Source: Rhizobium grahamii
Lineage (GTDB): Bacteria > Pseudomonadota > Alphaproteobacteria > Rhizobiales > Rhizobiaceae
DNA: 64,000 nt
Reading direction: 5' to 3'
NCBI RefSeq assembly: GCF_009498215.1
Contig: NZ_CP043499.1
Coordinates: 186,001-250,000, forward strand
Shown piece after piece: positions 25,752 to 35,905 of this stretch. The position numbers and the translations under genes were made by a program. Under the pieces are notes generated by a model. The model was not told the origin of the DNA and ran no database searches. It saw only the letters and a program-made list of their open reading frames with translations. The first letter of the stretch is position 1. Every line of letters begins with the position of its first letter.

Positions 25752-27671
25752 CTAGAGTTTGGGGCTCAGGGGAACGATGGCGGCAAAGCGCTGCCAGTTC
25801 TTTTTGGCTTTCGGCGTCCAGGCCGCCTCGGCAATTGCCGGAAGGCGCGGGAATACCAGACGGTTGAAATAGGCCCGTGACAGGTAGTGCTCGGACCAGA
25901 TGCATGCTTGCACGCCCTTCATCCTGTCCTTGAGGTCCTCGGGGAAGTCACCCTCGGCCTCGTAGGCGTAGGTATGTGCCGGCGGAACTGTTCCGGCCCA
26001 GCTGGCGCCCGGTTCCTGGAAGGCTTCCGCCTGGACCATGTCCAGATAGTAGGCCTGCCCGGGTGTCATCACCACCTCGTAGCCCTGACGTGCCAGATCG
26101 ATCCCCACCTGCGGATTTTCCCAGGCCATCAGCAGTGTGCCTTCAGCCGCAACGCCGCCGCCGTGAGACACTTCGTTCCACCCGGCCAGCTTGCGACCAC
26201 GAGCCGTCAGCATGTCCTTGATGCGCTTGAGGAAATATGACTGCAGCGCGAAGGTACCGGAAATTCCTTCCTGCTCCATCAGCTTCTTGGCGAGCGGGGA
26301 GGCAAGCCACGAGCCGTTCGCGACCTCGTCCCCGCCGATATGGAGGTAGGAAGAGGGGAAGAGCTCGACCATTTCGTCGAGCACCTTCTCAAGGAACTCA
26401 TAGGTAAAGGGCACTGCAGGATTGAGGGCATTGTTCGGATAGCCCTGGACGGAGTGATAGCTGTCCGGCGCTTCCTGCCCGTCGGTCAGATCCGGAAGGG
26501 CAACGAGGGTTGCGGAACTGTGGCCCGGAATATCAATCTCCGGAATGACCTCGACACCAAGGGATGTGGCATGCGAGACGATGTCGCGGACGTCATCCTG
26601 CGAGTAGAAGCCGCCGACCGGTTGCGCGCCATTGCCGAGCTGCGGAAGCAAAGGCTCGTCAGGGCCGCGAAGGACGCCCGTTGTCGTCAGCTCCGGGTAC
26701 GCCTTGATTTCGAGGCGCCATGCCTCGTCATCGGTCAAATGCCAATGGAAGATGTTCAGCTTGAACCAGGCAAGAATGTCGATGAGCCGCTTGATGTCAT
26801 CGCTCGGATAAAACTGCCGCGAGACGTCCAGATGGCAACCGCGCCAGCTGTAGCGTGGCTGGTCGGCGATGGTGCCGGTTTCAGGGAAGCGGAATGTTTC
26901 CGGTGTGCCGCGTGCGCCTTGCAGCAACTGCGCAAGTGATGTCAGCGCATACTGTCGGCCGGCGCTGTCACTATAGCGGATCGTGATGGCATTTGTCGTG
27001 AATTCCAGCCGGTAGGCTTCTTTCGCCAGCCCGGTGTCGGTGACGAAGCGCAGTGCCCGTCCCTGCGGGGAAGGCGCCAGATTGAACGGCGCATGACTGC
27101 TATCGAAGAGCCGATGAAAGAGTGCCAGGACGGTCGATACGGCACGGATATCGTCGACGGAGGAGCCATCAGCGGGATAAAGAACGACGGGGAAGCCTTC
27201 GCCAGCCGTGACGTCGATTTCAGCCGGCCACGGCTGCAAGGCGAACGGCAGGTCCAGTTCGCCTTTCGGCAGCAGCACGGGCGGCGGCTCGTTGACGCGT
27301 CCCTCCAGCAGTAGCTCGGACACCGCCACATCGACATGGCTACCGTCCGCGAGCGTGATGTATGCCGATTTTGCACCATCGGTACAATGGCGGGCCGGCC
27401 GATGCAGACCGCTGACGGTAAAGGTCCAGCTCTGACCGGCATCCAGCGACAGGCCCGAAGGCGGTGCGAATTCGTGGAAGTTCGCGTTGCGACGCAGGAA
27501 TGTCGCGTTCTCGCAGGCCTTCGGATCGATGACACGGGTCAGCGAGGTATAGACGAGCTTGAAGCTTGAAAGCTGCCGATCCGACAGGTTGAAAAGCGTG
27601 AAGGTGAACCGACCGTTCGGGCCGCCGTCAGGTTGCCACGTGCTTTCCAGGCGGTAGGGAGCCGTTCCCAT
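25752..27671 (-). CDS. Beta-N-acetylhexosaminidase, GH20
   Basis: A 639-residue glycoside hydrolase family 20 enzyme that removes terminal GlcNAc or GalNAc. Residues about 1-260 form the non-catalytic N-terminal domains; the TIM barrel follows with CHLDVSRQFYP, NIFHWHLTDDEAWRLE (His/Asp contacts) and the catalytic Asp-Glu pair in HIGGDEV, then LAGWNEV. No signal peptide is seen, so it probably acts in the cytoplasm on imported oligosaccharide. GAGG precedes the ATG. It is flanked by an SDR and an M81 peptidase in one operon. Confidence 0.92.
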   Translation of the reverse strand: MGTAPYRLESTWQPDGGPNGRFTFTLFNLSDRQLSSFKLVYTSLTRVIDPKACENATFLRRNANFHEFAPPSGLSLDAGQSWTFTVSGLHRPARHCTDGAKSAYITLADGSHVDVAVSELLLEGRVNEPPPVLLPKGELDLPFALQPWPAEIDVTAGEGFPVVLYPADGSSVDDIRAVSTVLALFHRLFDSSHAPFNLAPSPQGRALRFVTDTGLAKEAYRLEFTTNAITIRYSDSAGRQYALTSLAQLLQGARGTPETFRFPETGTIADQPRYSWRGCHLDVSRQFYPSDDIKRLIDILAWFKLNIFHWHLTDDEAWRLEIKAYPELTTTGVLRGPDEPLLPQLGNGAQPVGGFYSQDDVRDIVSHATSLGVEVIPEIDIPGHSSATLVALPDLTDGQEAPDSYHSVQGYPNNALNPAVPFTYEFLEKVLDEMVELFPSSYLHIGGDEVANGSWLASPLAKKLMEQEGISGTFALQSYFLKRIKDMLTARGRKLAGWNEVSHGGGVAAEGTLLMAWENPQVGIDLARQGYEVVMTPGQAYYLDMVQAEAFQEPGASWAGTVPPAHTYAYEAEGDFPEDLKDRMKGVQACIWSEHYLSRAYFNRLVFPRLPAIAEAAWTPKAKKNWQRFAAIVPLSPKL

Positions 27672-27705
27672 ATCCGTTCCTCTCTTATTCTTTTATTATT
27701 GGGTA

Positions 27706-28482
27706 TCAGTAGTCTGCCGATTGCGAGAAGGTCCGGGCGAGCTCCGCCTGGCCTGCTGTGAGACCGCAATCAACCGGCAGGCAAACGCCGGTGATGGCCG
27801 CGGCCTGCGGACCGGCAAGGAAGCCAACGGCATTGGCCACATCTTTCGGGTCGACAACGCGCTGCAGCGGATACCACCGGCGTGCTTCCTCGAACACGTT
27901 GGGGTTGGCAGCCGCACGGGCTTCCCAGGCCTGCGTTCTGACCGTGCCGGGAGCAACGGCGTTCGAGCGAATGCCGAACTTCCCGTATTCCACTGCCACC
28001 AGCTTTGTCAGGTGAAGCAGGCCTGCCTTGGCTGCGCTATAGGCGGGGTGCCCGAAGACACTCATGCCGTTAACCGAGGCGATGTTGATCACGGAGCCCT
28101 TGGAAGCCTTCAGAAGTTCCGCAACGGCGCTGAAGCAAAGGAACGGAGCCTCGAGGTTCAATGCGTTGTCGGCACGCCAATCGTCCGCCGTCGTTGCCTG
28201 CAGGCTGACCGCGCGCGCCGCGCCGGCATTGTTGACCAGTGTCTTGACCGTGCCGAGCGCTGCGGCCCGCTTTGCCATTGCGGCGGTCCCTTCGATGCTC
28301 GTCACGTCACAGGCAACTGCAACGAAACGCTCGGATGACCCGAGTGTGGCGGCAGCCTTTTCCGCAGCAGCGATGTCGATATCGACCAGGAGGATGATGT
28401 CATGGTCGTCGGCAAGCCGGCTGGCAATGGCCCGTCCGATATCGCCCGCAGCGCCGGTGACGATCGCTACCGTTTTTGTCAT
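27706..28482 (-). CDS. Short-chain dehydrogenase/reductase
   Basis: A 258-residue classical SDR with all hallmarks: TGAAGDIG cofactor loop, VNNAGAAR, catalytic Ser in INIASVNGMS and YSAAK, and the VAPGTVRT loop. An Asp-rich stretch after strand 2 (LLVDIDIA) suggests NAD preference. The AAGGAT ribosome site is ten bases before the ATG. It lies between the RpiR regulator and the GH20 gene; oxidation of a released sugar or hydroxy-acid is plausible but unproved. Confidence 0.88.
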   Translation of the reverse strand: MTKTVAIVTGAAGDIGRAIASRLADDHDIILLVDIDIAAAEKAAATLGSSERFVAVACDVTSIEGTAAMAKRAAALGTVKTLVNNAGAARAVSLQATTADDWRADNALNLEAPFLCFSAVAELLKASKGSVINIASVNGMSVFGHPAYSAAKAGLLHLTKLVAVEYGKFGIRSNAVAPGTVRTQAWEARAAANPNVFEEARRWYPLQRVVDPKDVANAVGFLAGPQAAAITGVCLPVDCGLTAGQAELARTFSQSADY

Positions 28483-28514
28483 TTCTACATCATCCTTTCA
28501 TTGGCATGAGACGC

Positions 28515-29378
28515 TCAGTCACCGAGGAGCTGGCGATCGTCGCCATCGCGGTGAGCGACGAGTTGTTGCTTGATTTTACGAAGAGTCACGGCCGCTTGCG
28601 GCTGTATATTGTAGGCCACCAGGCTGGCGAGAATGTCGACGGCGGCAAGATAGGCAATGCGCGTGGACGTCGGGCGAAAGATGTTGTTGCCCTCGGCGAG
28701 GTCGATCGGGACTACTATGTCGGCCACTTGAGCCACCGGACTGTCGGCCTGGGTCAATGCGATCGTTGTGACTTTGCCTTCCCGTGCAAGCGTAAACGAG
28801 CGGACGAGCTCGGCGTTGCGCCCGGAAAATGACGAGCCGATCATGACGTCGCTGGGCTTTGCGGCCGCGGCCAGCATGAGCTGCATGCCGTGGTCGGAGC
28901 TGGAGGTTACCCGAAGACCGAAGCGAAACAGCCGGTTCTGCAGTTCGCTTGCGATCATCGAGGAGTTTCCGCCGGAACCGAAGGCGTAAATCATGTCGGC
29001 CTTTGCGAGGTGCTCGGCGGCCATCTCGACAGCTGCCAGATCGAGCGAACGGTGCAAGAGGAAAAGCGCGTTCTGGGCTTTGGTGATGATATCCTGCGCG
29101 ACATCGGCCGGATTGCTGCTTTTCGGTTCCGGGCGAAGGTAGCGCATCCCGACATAGGCCGTGCGGGCGAGCTGGACCTTGAAGTCCGAAAAGCTTTCGC
29201 AACCGACCCGGCGACAGAAGCGGGTCACGGTCGGCGGAGAGACGTCTGCCTTCTCGGCGAGTTCGATGATCGACGCATTCACCGCAAACTCGAAGTCATT
29301 GAGGAGAATATCCGCGATGCGGTTCTCGGATGGCGAAAGCCGGGCCTTTTCTTCCTGCAATGTCGAGAAAATATCCAT
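28515..29378 (-). CDS. MurR/RpiR-family transcriptional regulator
   Basis: A 287-residue regulator: N-terminal HTH_6 domain (LSPSENRIADILLNDFEF, then KADVSPPTVTRFCRRVGCE) and a C-terminal SIS sugar-phosphate-binding domain (FGSGGNSSMIASELQNRLF, GSSFSGRNAELV). RpiR proteins usually sense phosphorylated amino sugars or sugars. The ATG at 29378 with GGGGGAG upstream is preferred over the longer reading to 29444, which would overlap ridA. Two similar dyads (29878-29891 and 38912-38926) are candidate binding sites. Confidence 0.9.
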   Translation of the reverse strand: MDIFSTLQEEKARLSPSENRIADILLNDFEFAVNASIIELAEKADVSPPTVTRFCRRVGCESFSDFKVQLARTAYVGMRYLRPEPKSSNPADVAQDIITKAQNALFLLHRSLDLAAVEMAAEHLAKADMIYAFGSGGNSSMIASELQNRLFRFGLRVTSSSDHGMQLMLAAAAKPSDVMIGSSFSGRNAELVRSFTLAREGKVTTIALTQADSPVAQVADIVVPIDLAEGNNIFRPTSTRIAYLAAVDILASLVAYNIQPQAAVTLRKIKQQLVAHRDGDDRQLLGD

Positions 29379-29403
29379 GCCCGGCTCCCCCTGATCGTTC
29401 GCG

Positions 29404-29793
29404 CTACTTTTCCTTTGCCTTATAGGCAACGCAGTCGATTTCAACCTTGCAATCGACCATCATCGACGACTGAACGCAGGCGCGCGCGGGCGGGTGTTCG
29501 CCGAAATATTGCTGGTAGATGCTGTTGAACGTCCAGAAATCGCGCGGATCATCAAGCCACACGCCGCAACGCACGACGTGCTCGACGCCGTATCCGGCCT
29601 CTTCGAGAATGGCGAGCACGTTCTGAATTGTCTTATGGGTCTGGGCGACGATGTTGCCGTCGATAATCTCGCCATTTTCCATGGCAACCTGACCGGAAAC
29701 ATAGAGCCAGCCGTCGGCTTCGACAGCCCGAGCAAAAGGCAGCGGCTTACCGCCCGCGCCTTTTTGAACCGTGCCATAGCGAGTGATGGACAT
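29404..29793 (-). CDS. RidA-family enamine/imine deaminase
   Basis: A 129-residue RidA/YjgF protein. Marks: FARAVEADGWLYVSGQVAM, the QTHKTIQNVLAILEEAG helix, the Arg of VVRCGVWLDD and the C-terminal ARACVQSSMMVDCKVEID with the family Glu. These trimeric proteins hydrolyse reactive enamines such as 2-aminoacrylate, made by PLP-dependent Ser/Thr dehydratases. One such enzyme is encoded 2 kb away in the divergent operon (31886-32986), which makes a functional pairing attractive. The ATG at 29793 follows AAGGAT. Confidence 0.9.
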   Translation of the reverse strand: MSITRYGTVQKGAGGKPLPFARAVEADGWLYVSGQVAMENGEIIDGNIVAQTHKTIQNVLAILEEAGYGVEHVVRCGVWLDDPRDFWTFNSIYQQYFGEHPPARACVQSSMMVDCKVEIDCVAYKAKEK

Positions 29794-29877
29794 AGACCGA
29801 TCCTTGCAAATTATTTTCGTGATGCGTTGACAAATGACCATATAAAGCGGAATTTGACCAGCGAAAAACAACATTCA

Positions 29878-29891
29878 TGAAAAGAATTTCA
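29878..29891. promoter_or_regulatory. RpiR operator candidate in the divergent promoter
   Basis: TGAAA-AGAA-TTTCA, a perfect five-bp-arm dyad in the 110-base region between ridA and the SnoaL-like gene, ending 12 bases before the latter's ATG. On the minus strand it reads TGAAATTCTTTTCA, which differs from the dyad at 38912-38926 only in the centre. It is well placed for control by the RpiR protein. Confidence 0.45.
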
Positions 29892-29903
29892 ATAGGGAAC
29901 CCA

Positions 29904-30389
29904 ATGCGCGATCCTTTTAAGAATCCTTTCCCGGCTTCTGATGTTGCACGTCATTCGATTTGGGAGATGCTCGTTCACCGCGATATCGACGCATTCCTGG
30001 CCGCCGATTGGTCAATGGTGGAGCATGACTTCGTGGAAGAGGGTTTCATCGGCATCGACGGACGCAAGAAGGTGAGCCCCGATGACTGGCGACTGGCATT
30101 TCCGACGCTTGCCGCCTACCGCGACGAATGGGTGCGCCAGGCCAAGGAATTCGCGAAGGAGAGCTTTGCCGAAGACACCCGCACGGCGATCTTCACGACG
30201 ACCACATTGGAAGACATCGAAATTTCCGGCGACATGGCGCTCGTGCGCAAGAAGTTTGATGGCGGCCTCGCCAAGGCGGATGGTACGCGCGATGTCATGC
30301 AGTGGCAGACACTTTATTACTGCCGTCTGCACGAGGGTCGCTGGAAGATTTCCGGCTTTACCGGCTATCTGCCGAACCCGATGGGCTAA
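29904..30389 (+). CDS. SnoaL/NTF2-like fold protein
   Basis: A 161-residue protein with the layout of the NTF2-like cone fold: long N-terminal helices (SIWEMLVHRDIDAFLAADW), a central stretch around FIGIDGRKKV, and C-terminal strands (DMALVRKKFDG, WQTLYYCRLHEGRWKISGF). It probably begins at 29904 (GGG before MRDPF); an ATG at 29877 has no ribosome site. Function is unknown; such proteins are often isomerases or small-molecule binders. It leads the operon with the second M81 peptidase. Confidence 0.65.
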   Translation: MRDPFKNPFPASDVARHSIWEMLVHRDIDAFLAADWSMVEHDFVEEGFIGIDGRKKVSPDDWRLAFPTLAAYRDEWVRQAKEFAKESFAEDTRTAIFTTTTLEDIEISGDMALVRKKFDGGLAKADGTRDVMQWQTLYYCRLHEGRWKISGFTGYLPNPMG

Positions 30390-30410
30390 TCTAACCTAAA
30401 GGCCGAAACC

Positions 30411-31886
30411 TTGCGGATATTCACGGCAGCGCTCGCCACCGAAACCAACACCTTCTCGCCCATCTGCATCGACCGACGCGCCTTTGAAGCGTCGCTATAT
30501 GCACCTCCCGGCCAGCACCCGGAAACACCGACCCTGTGTTCGGCTCCGATTACGGTCGGTCGGCGTGTATGCGCGGAAAAGGGATGGGAACTCATCGAGG
30601 GGACGGCTGCATGGGCGGATCCAGCAGGCCTCCTCAACCGCGCAGCCTATGAAGGTCTTCGCGATGAGGTGCTGGAGCAACTGAAGGCTGCGATGCCCGT
30701 CGATGCGGTTGTCCTCGGCCTCCACGGCGCCATGGTCGCGGCGGGTTATGAGGATACCGAAGGCGATATTCTATCGCGCGTACGTGAGATTGTCGGTCCC
30801 GACATCCGCATCTTCGCCGAGTTGGACCCGCACAGCCATCTGACCGCCAAACGCTTCGCGGCTGCGGATGTGTTCGTCTACTTCAAGGAATTCCCGCACA
30901 CGGACTTTGTGGACCGGGCGGAAGATCTCTGGCGCATCGCGGTCGATACGCTGGAGGGACGGGTCAACCCCGTCATGTCCGTGTTCGACTGCCGGATGAT
31001 CGACGTCTTCCCGACATCGCGTGATCCGATGCGGTCCTTCGTCGACAAGCTCATGCAGATCGAGCGCGAGGATGCCGACATCTTGTCGATATCGGTCATC
31101 CACGGCTTCATGGCCGGCGACGTTCCGGAGATGGGCACAAAGCTCCTCGTCGTGACGAACGACAACGCCGCCAAGGGAAGCGCACTCGCGCGTGAGCTGG
31201 GCATGGAGCTGTTTGCGAAGCGCGGCACCTTCATGATGCCGCAGATCGACGAGAAGCAAGCGGTCAGCGAGGCTCTCGCCGCAACGTCCTGGCCGGTTGT
31301 CATTGCCGATATGTGGGACAATCCGGGCGGCGGCACGGCCGGCGACGCGACGGTTCTCCTGGAAGAACTACTGGCGCGCGGTGTGACAGACGCGGCGATC
31401 GGAACGATCTGGGACCCTATGGCCGTACAGATCTGCATGGCTGCAGGCGAGGGTGCCGAGATTCCGCTTCGCTTTGGCGCCAAGTCAGCGCCGGGCACGG
31501 GCAATCCGGTCGATGGTATCGTGAAGGTGGTCAGGATCGTTCCGAACGCGGAAATGCGGTTCGGCGAGAGCTTTGCGCCCTTCGGCGATTCTGCCCATAT
31601 CGTGCTTGATGGCATCGACATCATCCTGAATTCGACGCGGGCGCAGAGTTTCGATCCGACGTTGTTTTCGGTTATGGGCATCGAGCCGACCTCCAAGAAA
31701 ATTCTGGTCATCAAGTCGACCAATCACTTCTTTGCATCTTTCTCGAAGATTGCAGCCGAGATCATTTACTGCGCGGCGGGAACGCCCTATCCGAACAATC
31801 CAGCGAAGACGCCGTACCGTCGCGCTCGCAAGGATATTTGGCCGATGATAGACGACCCACACGGGTTGACGCAGGGAGCAGTTTGA
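30411..31886 (+). CDS. M81-family (MlrC-like) metallopeptidase 2
   Basis: A 491-residue M81 protein starting MRIFTAALATETNTFSP from a TTG with AAGG nearby. Landmarks match copy 1: LGLHGAMVAAG, zinc ligands expected at Asp139 and His141 (LDPHSH) and His163 (FPHTDFVD), then MWDNPGGGTAGDATV. The two M81 proteins of this window are clearly diverged, so they are not a recent duplication. Its stop TGA overlaps the ATG of the PLP enzyme (TGATG), meaning coupled translation. Confidence 0.88.
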   Translation: MRIFTAALATETNTFSPICIDRRAFEASLYAPPGQHPETPTLCSAPITVGRRVCAEKGWELIEGTAAWADPAGLLNRAAYEGLRDEVLEQLKAAMPVDAVVLGLHGAMVAAGYEDTEGDILSRVREIVGPDIRIFAELDPHSHLTAKRFAAADVFVYFKEFPHTDFVDRAEDLWRIAVDTLEGRVNPVMSVFDCRMIDVFPTSRDPMRSFVDKLMQIEREDADILSISVIHGFMAGDVPEMGTKLLVVTNDNAAKGSALARELGMELFAKRGTFMMPQIDEKQAVSEALAATSWPVVIADMWDNPGGGTAGDATVLLEELLARGVTDAAIGTIWDPMAVQICMAAGEGAEIPLRFGAKSAPGTGNPVDGIVKVVRIVPNAEMRFGESFAPFGDSAHIVLDGIDIILNSTRAQSFDPTLFSVMGIEPTSKKILVIKSTNHFFASFSKIAAEIIYCAAGTPYPNNPAKTPYRRARKDIWPMIDDPHGLTQGAV

Positions 31887-32986
31887 TGAGTGACAATCCG
31901 TTTGCCGTTGTTGCAAAGCCCGGTGATAAGCTGGGCGAGTTGTCGACCCCCCGGCCGATCATCGATGAAGATGGGTTGGCGGCAAACATAGCGCGAGTGC
32001 AGTCCTACATGGACAGCCACGGCATCGCGTTCCGTCCCCATATCAAGACGCATAAAATTCCCGCCCTTGCCGCCGAGCAGGTCGCGGCTGGTGCCAAAGG
32101 CATCAACTGCCAGAAGATCAGCGAAGCCGAAGTCTTTGCCGCTGCCGGCTTCGATGACATCCTGATCACGTTCAATATTCTTGGCCCGCAGAAGCTCGAG
32201 CGGTTGGCAGCGCTGAATGAACGCATCGGTGGCCTGAAGGTGGTGGCCGACAGTGCGGTTACCGTCGATGGCCTTTCTGATTGGTTCAGCGCGCGCAAGC
32301 CGCTTGTCGTGCTGGTCGAATGCGACACCGGAGGAGGACGCTGCGGTGTTCAGACGCCGGAAGAGGCCGTTTCGCTTGCCGGGCGTATCGACAAGGCGCC
32401 TGGTCTCTCATTCGGCGGGCTTTTGAACTATCCGAAGCCGGGCGCCGCCAAGGAGGTGCAGTCGTTCCTGAGTTCAGCTCTGGCACTGCTCGAAAACGAA
32501 GGGATTGCCTGCCCGATCGTCAGCAATGGCGGCACTCCCAGCTTGTTTGAGGCGCACCTCGTGCCCGCGGCGACCGAGCATCGGGCCGGAACCTACATCT
32601 ACAATGATCGCTCGATGGTTCGGGCCGGCCATTGCAGCTTTGATGAGTGCGCCATGCACGTTCTGGCAACCGTGGTTTCACGGCCGACGCCCGATCGCGC
32701 CGTGATCGACGCCGGCTCAAAGGCGCTGACATCGGATCTGCTCGGCTTTTCCGATTTCGGCAGTGTCGTCGGCTATCCGGATGCGGTTATTACCGGCCTG
32801 TCGGAAGAGCACGGCGTTATCGATCTGTCGAAATGCTCTGGCGATCGTCCTGCCATCGGCGACAAGATTCGGATCGTTCCGAACCACACCTGCGTAGTGT
32901 CCAACCTCTTCGATACCATGGTGTTTCACCGTGACGGCGTCGTCACGCGTGTAGAGGATGTCGCGGCTCGCGGCCTCGTCTGGTAA
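31886..32986 (+). CDS. D-threonine aldolase / D-serine dehydratase-type PLP enzyme
   Basis: A 366-residue fold-type III PLP enzyme. The PLP Lys is in FRPHIKTHKIPALA; GINCQKISEAEVFA follows, and the C-terminal metal site reads VPNHTCVVSNLFD, whose His and Cys match the zinc ligands of eukaryotic-type D-serine dehydratase rather than the His/Asp of D-threonine aldolase. Dehydration of a D-hydroxy amino acid would release an enamine that RidA can hydrolyse. The ATG overlaps the M81 stop; GGGAG lies seven bases before it. The exact substrate needs assay. Confidence 0.87.
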   Translation: MSDNPFAVVAKPGDKLGELSTPRPIIDEDGLAANIARVQSYMDSHGIAFRPHIKTHKIPALAAEQVAAGAKGINCQKISEAEVFAAAGFDDILITFNILGPQKLERLAALNERIGGLKVVADSAVTVDGLSDWFSARKPLVVLVECDTGGGRCGVQTPEEAVSLAGRIDKAPGLSFGGLLNYPKPGAAKEVQSFLSSALALLENEGIACPIVSNGGTPSLFEAHLVPAATEHRAGTYIYNDRSMVRAGHCSFDECAMHVLATVVSRPTPDRAVIDAGSKALTSDLLGFSDFGSVVGYPDAVITGLSEEHGVIDLSKCSGDRPAIGDKIRIVPNHTCVVSNLFDTMVFHRDGVVTRVEDVAARGLVW

Positions 32987-33027
32987 CTCTGCCTTTAGCA
33001 AGACTTATCGCATGCCAGGGGGCACCA

Positions 33028-33058
33028 CTTCGCGCGTCTTGACGTTTGACGCGCGAAG
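33028..33058 (+). terminator. Hairpin ending the M81 / PLP-enzyme operon
   Basis: CTTCGCGCGTC (33028-33038) pairs perfectly with GACGCGCGAAG (33048-33058) over a nine-base loop, 41 bases after the PLP-enzyme stop. A short T-rich stretch follows. It separates the small secreted protein gene. Confidence 0.65.
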
Positions 33059-33105
33059 CGCATTTCTTCCGGAGGCCCATGTTGCAGGTGCCGGGAGGTC
33101 TTTCG

Positions 33106-33408
33106 ATGAGATTGTCTGTCGCTTTTGCTTTAGCGGCGAGCTTTGTCTGCATTTCAGCGGCAGAGGCGCCATCGGAATGGCAAACCTATAGCGGGGTGCG
33201 AGTCGATTCAGACCCGCAAACACAAGCCCGCTTTGATCGCGCCTACCGCCACTGCGAGCCCCAGGCCGCATGGCAAGGATCGGTTCAGCACGACGCCCTG
33301 CTTTACGTCACGGCTCTCAGGAGCTGCATGTATCGCCAGGGCATCGTTGACCGCGGATCGTATTCGTACCCGGTCAACGACTTCTTTGATCACTTCATTG
33401 ATCGTTAA
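33106..33408 (+). CDS. Small secreted protein, unknown function
   Basis: A 100-residue protein starting MRLSVAFALAASFVCISAAEA, a Sec signal peptide. The mature part has two Cys (YRHCEPQAAW, ALRSCMYRQG) likely to form a disulfide and a Tyr/Arg-rich centre. GGGAGG eight bases before the ATG at 33106 fixes the start against the longer reading to 33046. It is convergent with the ABC ATPase gene, only three bases apart. Confidence 0.7.
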   Translation: MRLSVAFALAASFVCISAAEAPSEWQTYSGVRVDSDPQTQARFDRAYRHCEPQAAWQGSVQHDALLYVTALRSCMYRQGIVDRGSYSYPVNDFFDHFIDR

Positions 33409-33411
33409 AGA

Positions 33412-34548
<1,137 letters not shown>

Positions 34549-34598
34549 AACCTGTCTCCGGTCGCCGCGTCATCCGGCGCTTGCATATAATAGATAAA

Positions 34599-34625
34599 GG
34601 ATCGCGGGTGTTGCGCCCGCGATCC
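34599..34625 (-). terminator. Ten-bp hairpin after the binding-protein gene (system 2)
   Basis: GGATCGCGGG (34599-34608) pairs perfectly with CCCGCGATCC (34616-34625), between the binding-protein stop (34636) and the ATPase start. Likely a 3' stabiliser or partial terminator that raises binding-protein output. Confidence 0.55.
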
Positions 34626-34635
34626 CAACAAAGGC

Positions 34636-35865
34636 TTACTTGAACGCTTCGATCTCGCCGGCAGCCTTCTTGAGGGCAGCAGCCGGTTCGGCCTTGCCCG
34701 TCACGACGGACTGGACCATCTCGATGATAGAGTTCTGGAAACCCTTGTAGTCGGTGAAGAGAGGCTCAGGACCACCGAACGCGATACCGTCGATGAACGG
34801 CTTCCACGACGGATCGGCCTTGACGAATTCGTCAACCTTGGCCGACGGACGCAGAGGCGTCAGACCTGCACCGCCCTGGAGTTCGTATTCGCCCTGCGGG
34901 CCCGGCGAGGTGATGAACTTGGCAAATTCAGCCGCCTTCTCTTCCACGCCCGTACCCTTGAACACGGCCAAGCTGTCCGTGATGAGCAGCGTGCCTTCAC
35001 CCTTGGCCGAAGGTCCGAGCGGCAGCGGTGCGACACCCCAGTTGATCTTGGTGTCCTTGAGGCGGGCAGCAGCGCCCGAACCAGCCTGGATCATGCCGAC
35101 CTTGCCATCGAGGAAGATGGCGCGGATTTCGTTCTGTTCGTAGGCGGTTGCGCCTTCGACGGAATAAGGCGTGATGTCCTTGTAGGCCTGCAGGGCAGCC
35201 AACACTTCCGGGCTGTCGATCACGATCTTGTCGCCGTCGATGACCTTGCCGTTGTTGGTGTAAACCCAATGCATGAACTGGTGCATCGTGTTGTCGAAGG
35301 TCTTGGCTGGAAGGCCGTAGCCTGCGATGCCGGTCTTTTCCTTGATGGCCTTGGCGTCGGCAATTTCCTCAGCCCAGGTCTTCGGCGGGGTTTCCGGGTC
35401 GAGGCCAGCCTGCTTGAAGAGGTCCTTGTTCCAGTAGAGGGCCTTGGTCGAGAAAGCGACCGGCACGCCCCACTGATTACCGTCGAAGGTGACCGTGTCG
35501 ACGATGTTAGGATAGTAGCTCTTCTTCTCTTCGTCGGTCATCGGCACCGGAACGATCAGGTCGTTCTGGGCAAATTCCTTGAGCGTGCGCGAGCCGACAT
35601 AGGCCATGCCGACCGGGGTGCCGGCAGCAGCGAGCGTCGTTGCCTTGTCCTGGCACTGTTCCCAGCCAACAACCTCAACGGCAATCTTCCAGCCCGTGTT
35701 CTTGCCTTCCCATTCCTTGATGTACTTCTCATGGATGGGGTCGATCTTGTCGCCGCAATAGATCCAGCTGATCTCCTTGTCAGCCGCATGTGCGGTCATG
35801 GTGCCGAGCGCGGTGGAGCCGAGCAGGGCGAGGGCAATCAGCCCGGTCTTCATTTGAATTGTCAC
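34636..35865 (-). CDS. CUT1 ABC transporter, periplasmic sugar-binding protein (system 2)
   Basis: A 409-residue family 1 solute-binding protein with a signal peptide (GLIALALLGSTALGTMTAHA, cleaved near 27). Mature part: ISWIYCGDKIDPIHEKY, GVPVAFSTKALYWNKDLF, KTWAEEIADAKAIK, IQAGSGAA. The GTG at 35865 has GGAG eight bases upstream and is chosen as start; an ATG follows four codons later. Its ligand may be an amino-sugar oligosaccharide, judging from the GH20 and RpiR genes nearby. Confidence 0.9.
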   Translation of the reverse strand: MTIQMKTGLIALALLGSTALGTMTAHAADKEISWIYCGDKIDPIHEKYIKEWEGKNTGWKIAVEVVGWEQCQDKATTLAAAGTPVGMAYVGSRTLKEFAQNDLIVPVPMTDEEKKSYYPNIVDTVTFDGNQWGVPVAFSTKALYWNKDLFKQAGLDPETPPKTWAEEIADAKAIKEKTGIAGYGLPAKTFDNTMHQFMHWVYTNNGKVIDGDKIVIDSPEVLAALQAYKDITPYSVEGATAYEQNEIRAIFLDGKVGMIQAGSGAAARLKDTKINWGVAPLPLGPSAKGEGTLLITDSLAVFKGTGVEEKAAEFAKFITSPGPQGEYELQGGAGLTPLRPSAKVDEFVKADPSWKPFIDGIAFGGPEPLFTDYKGFQNSIIEMVQSVVTGKAEPAAALKKAAGEIEAFK

Positions 35866-35905
35866 TTTGTTAGCTCCCGTTTTTTCTCTGGTGGTTGACT
35901 TCGAC

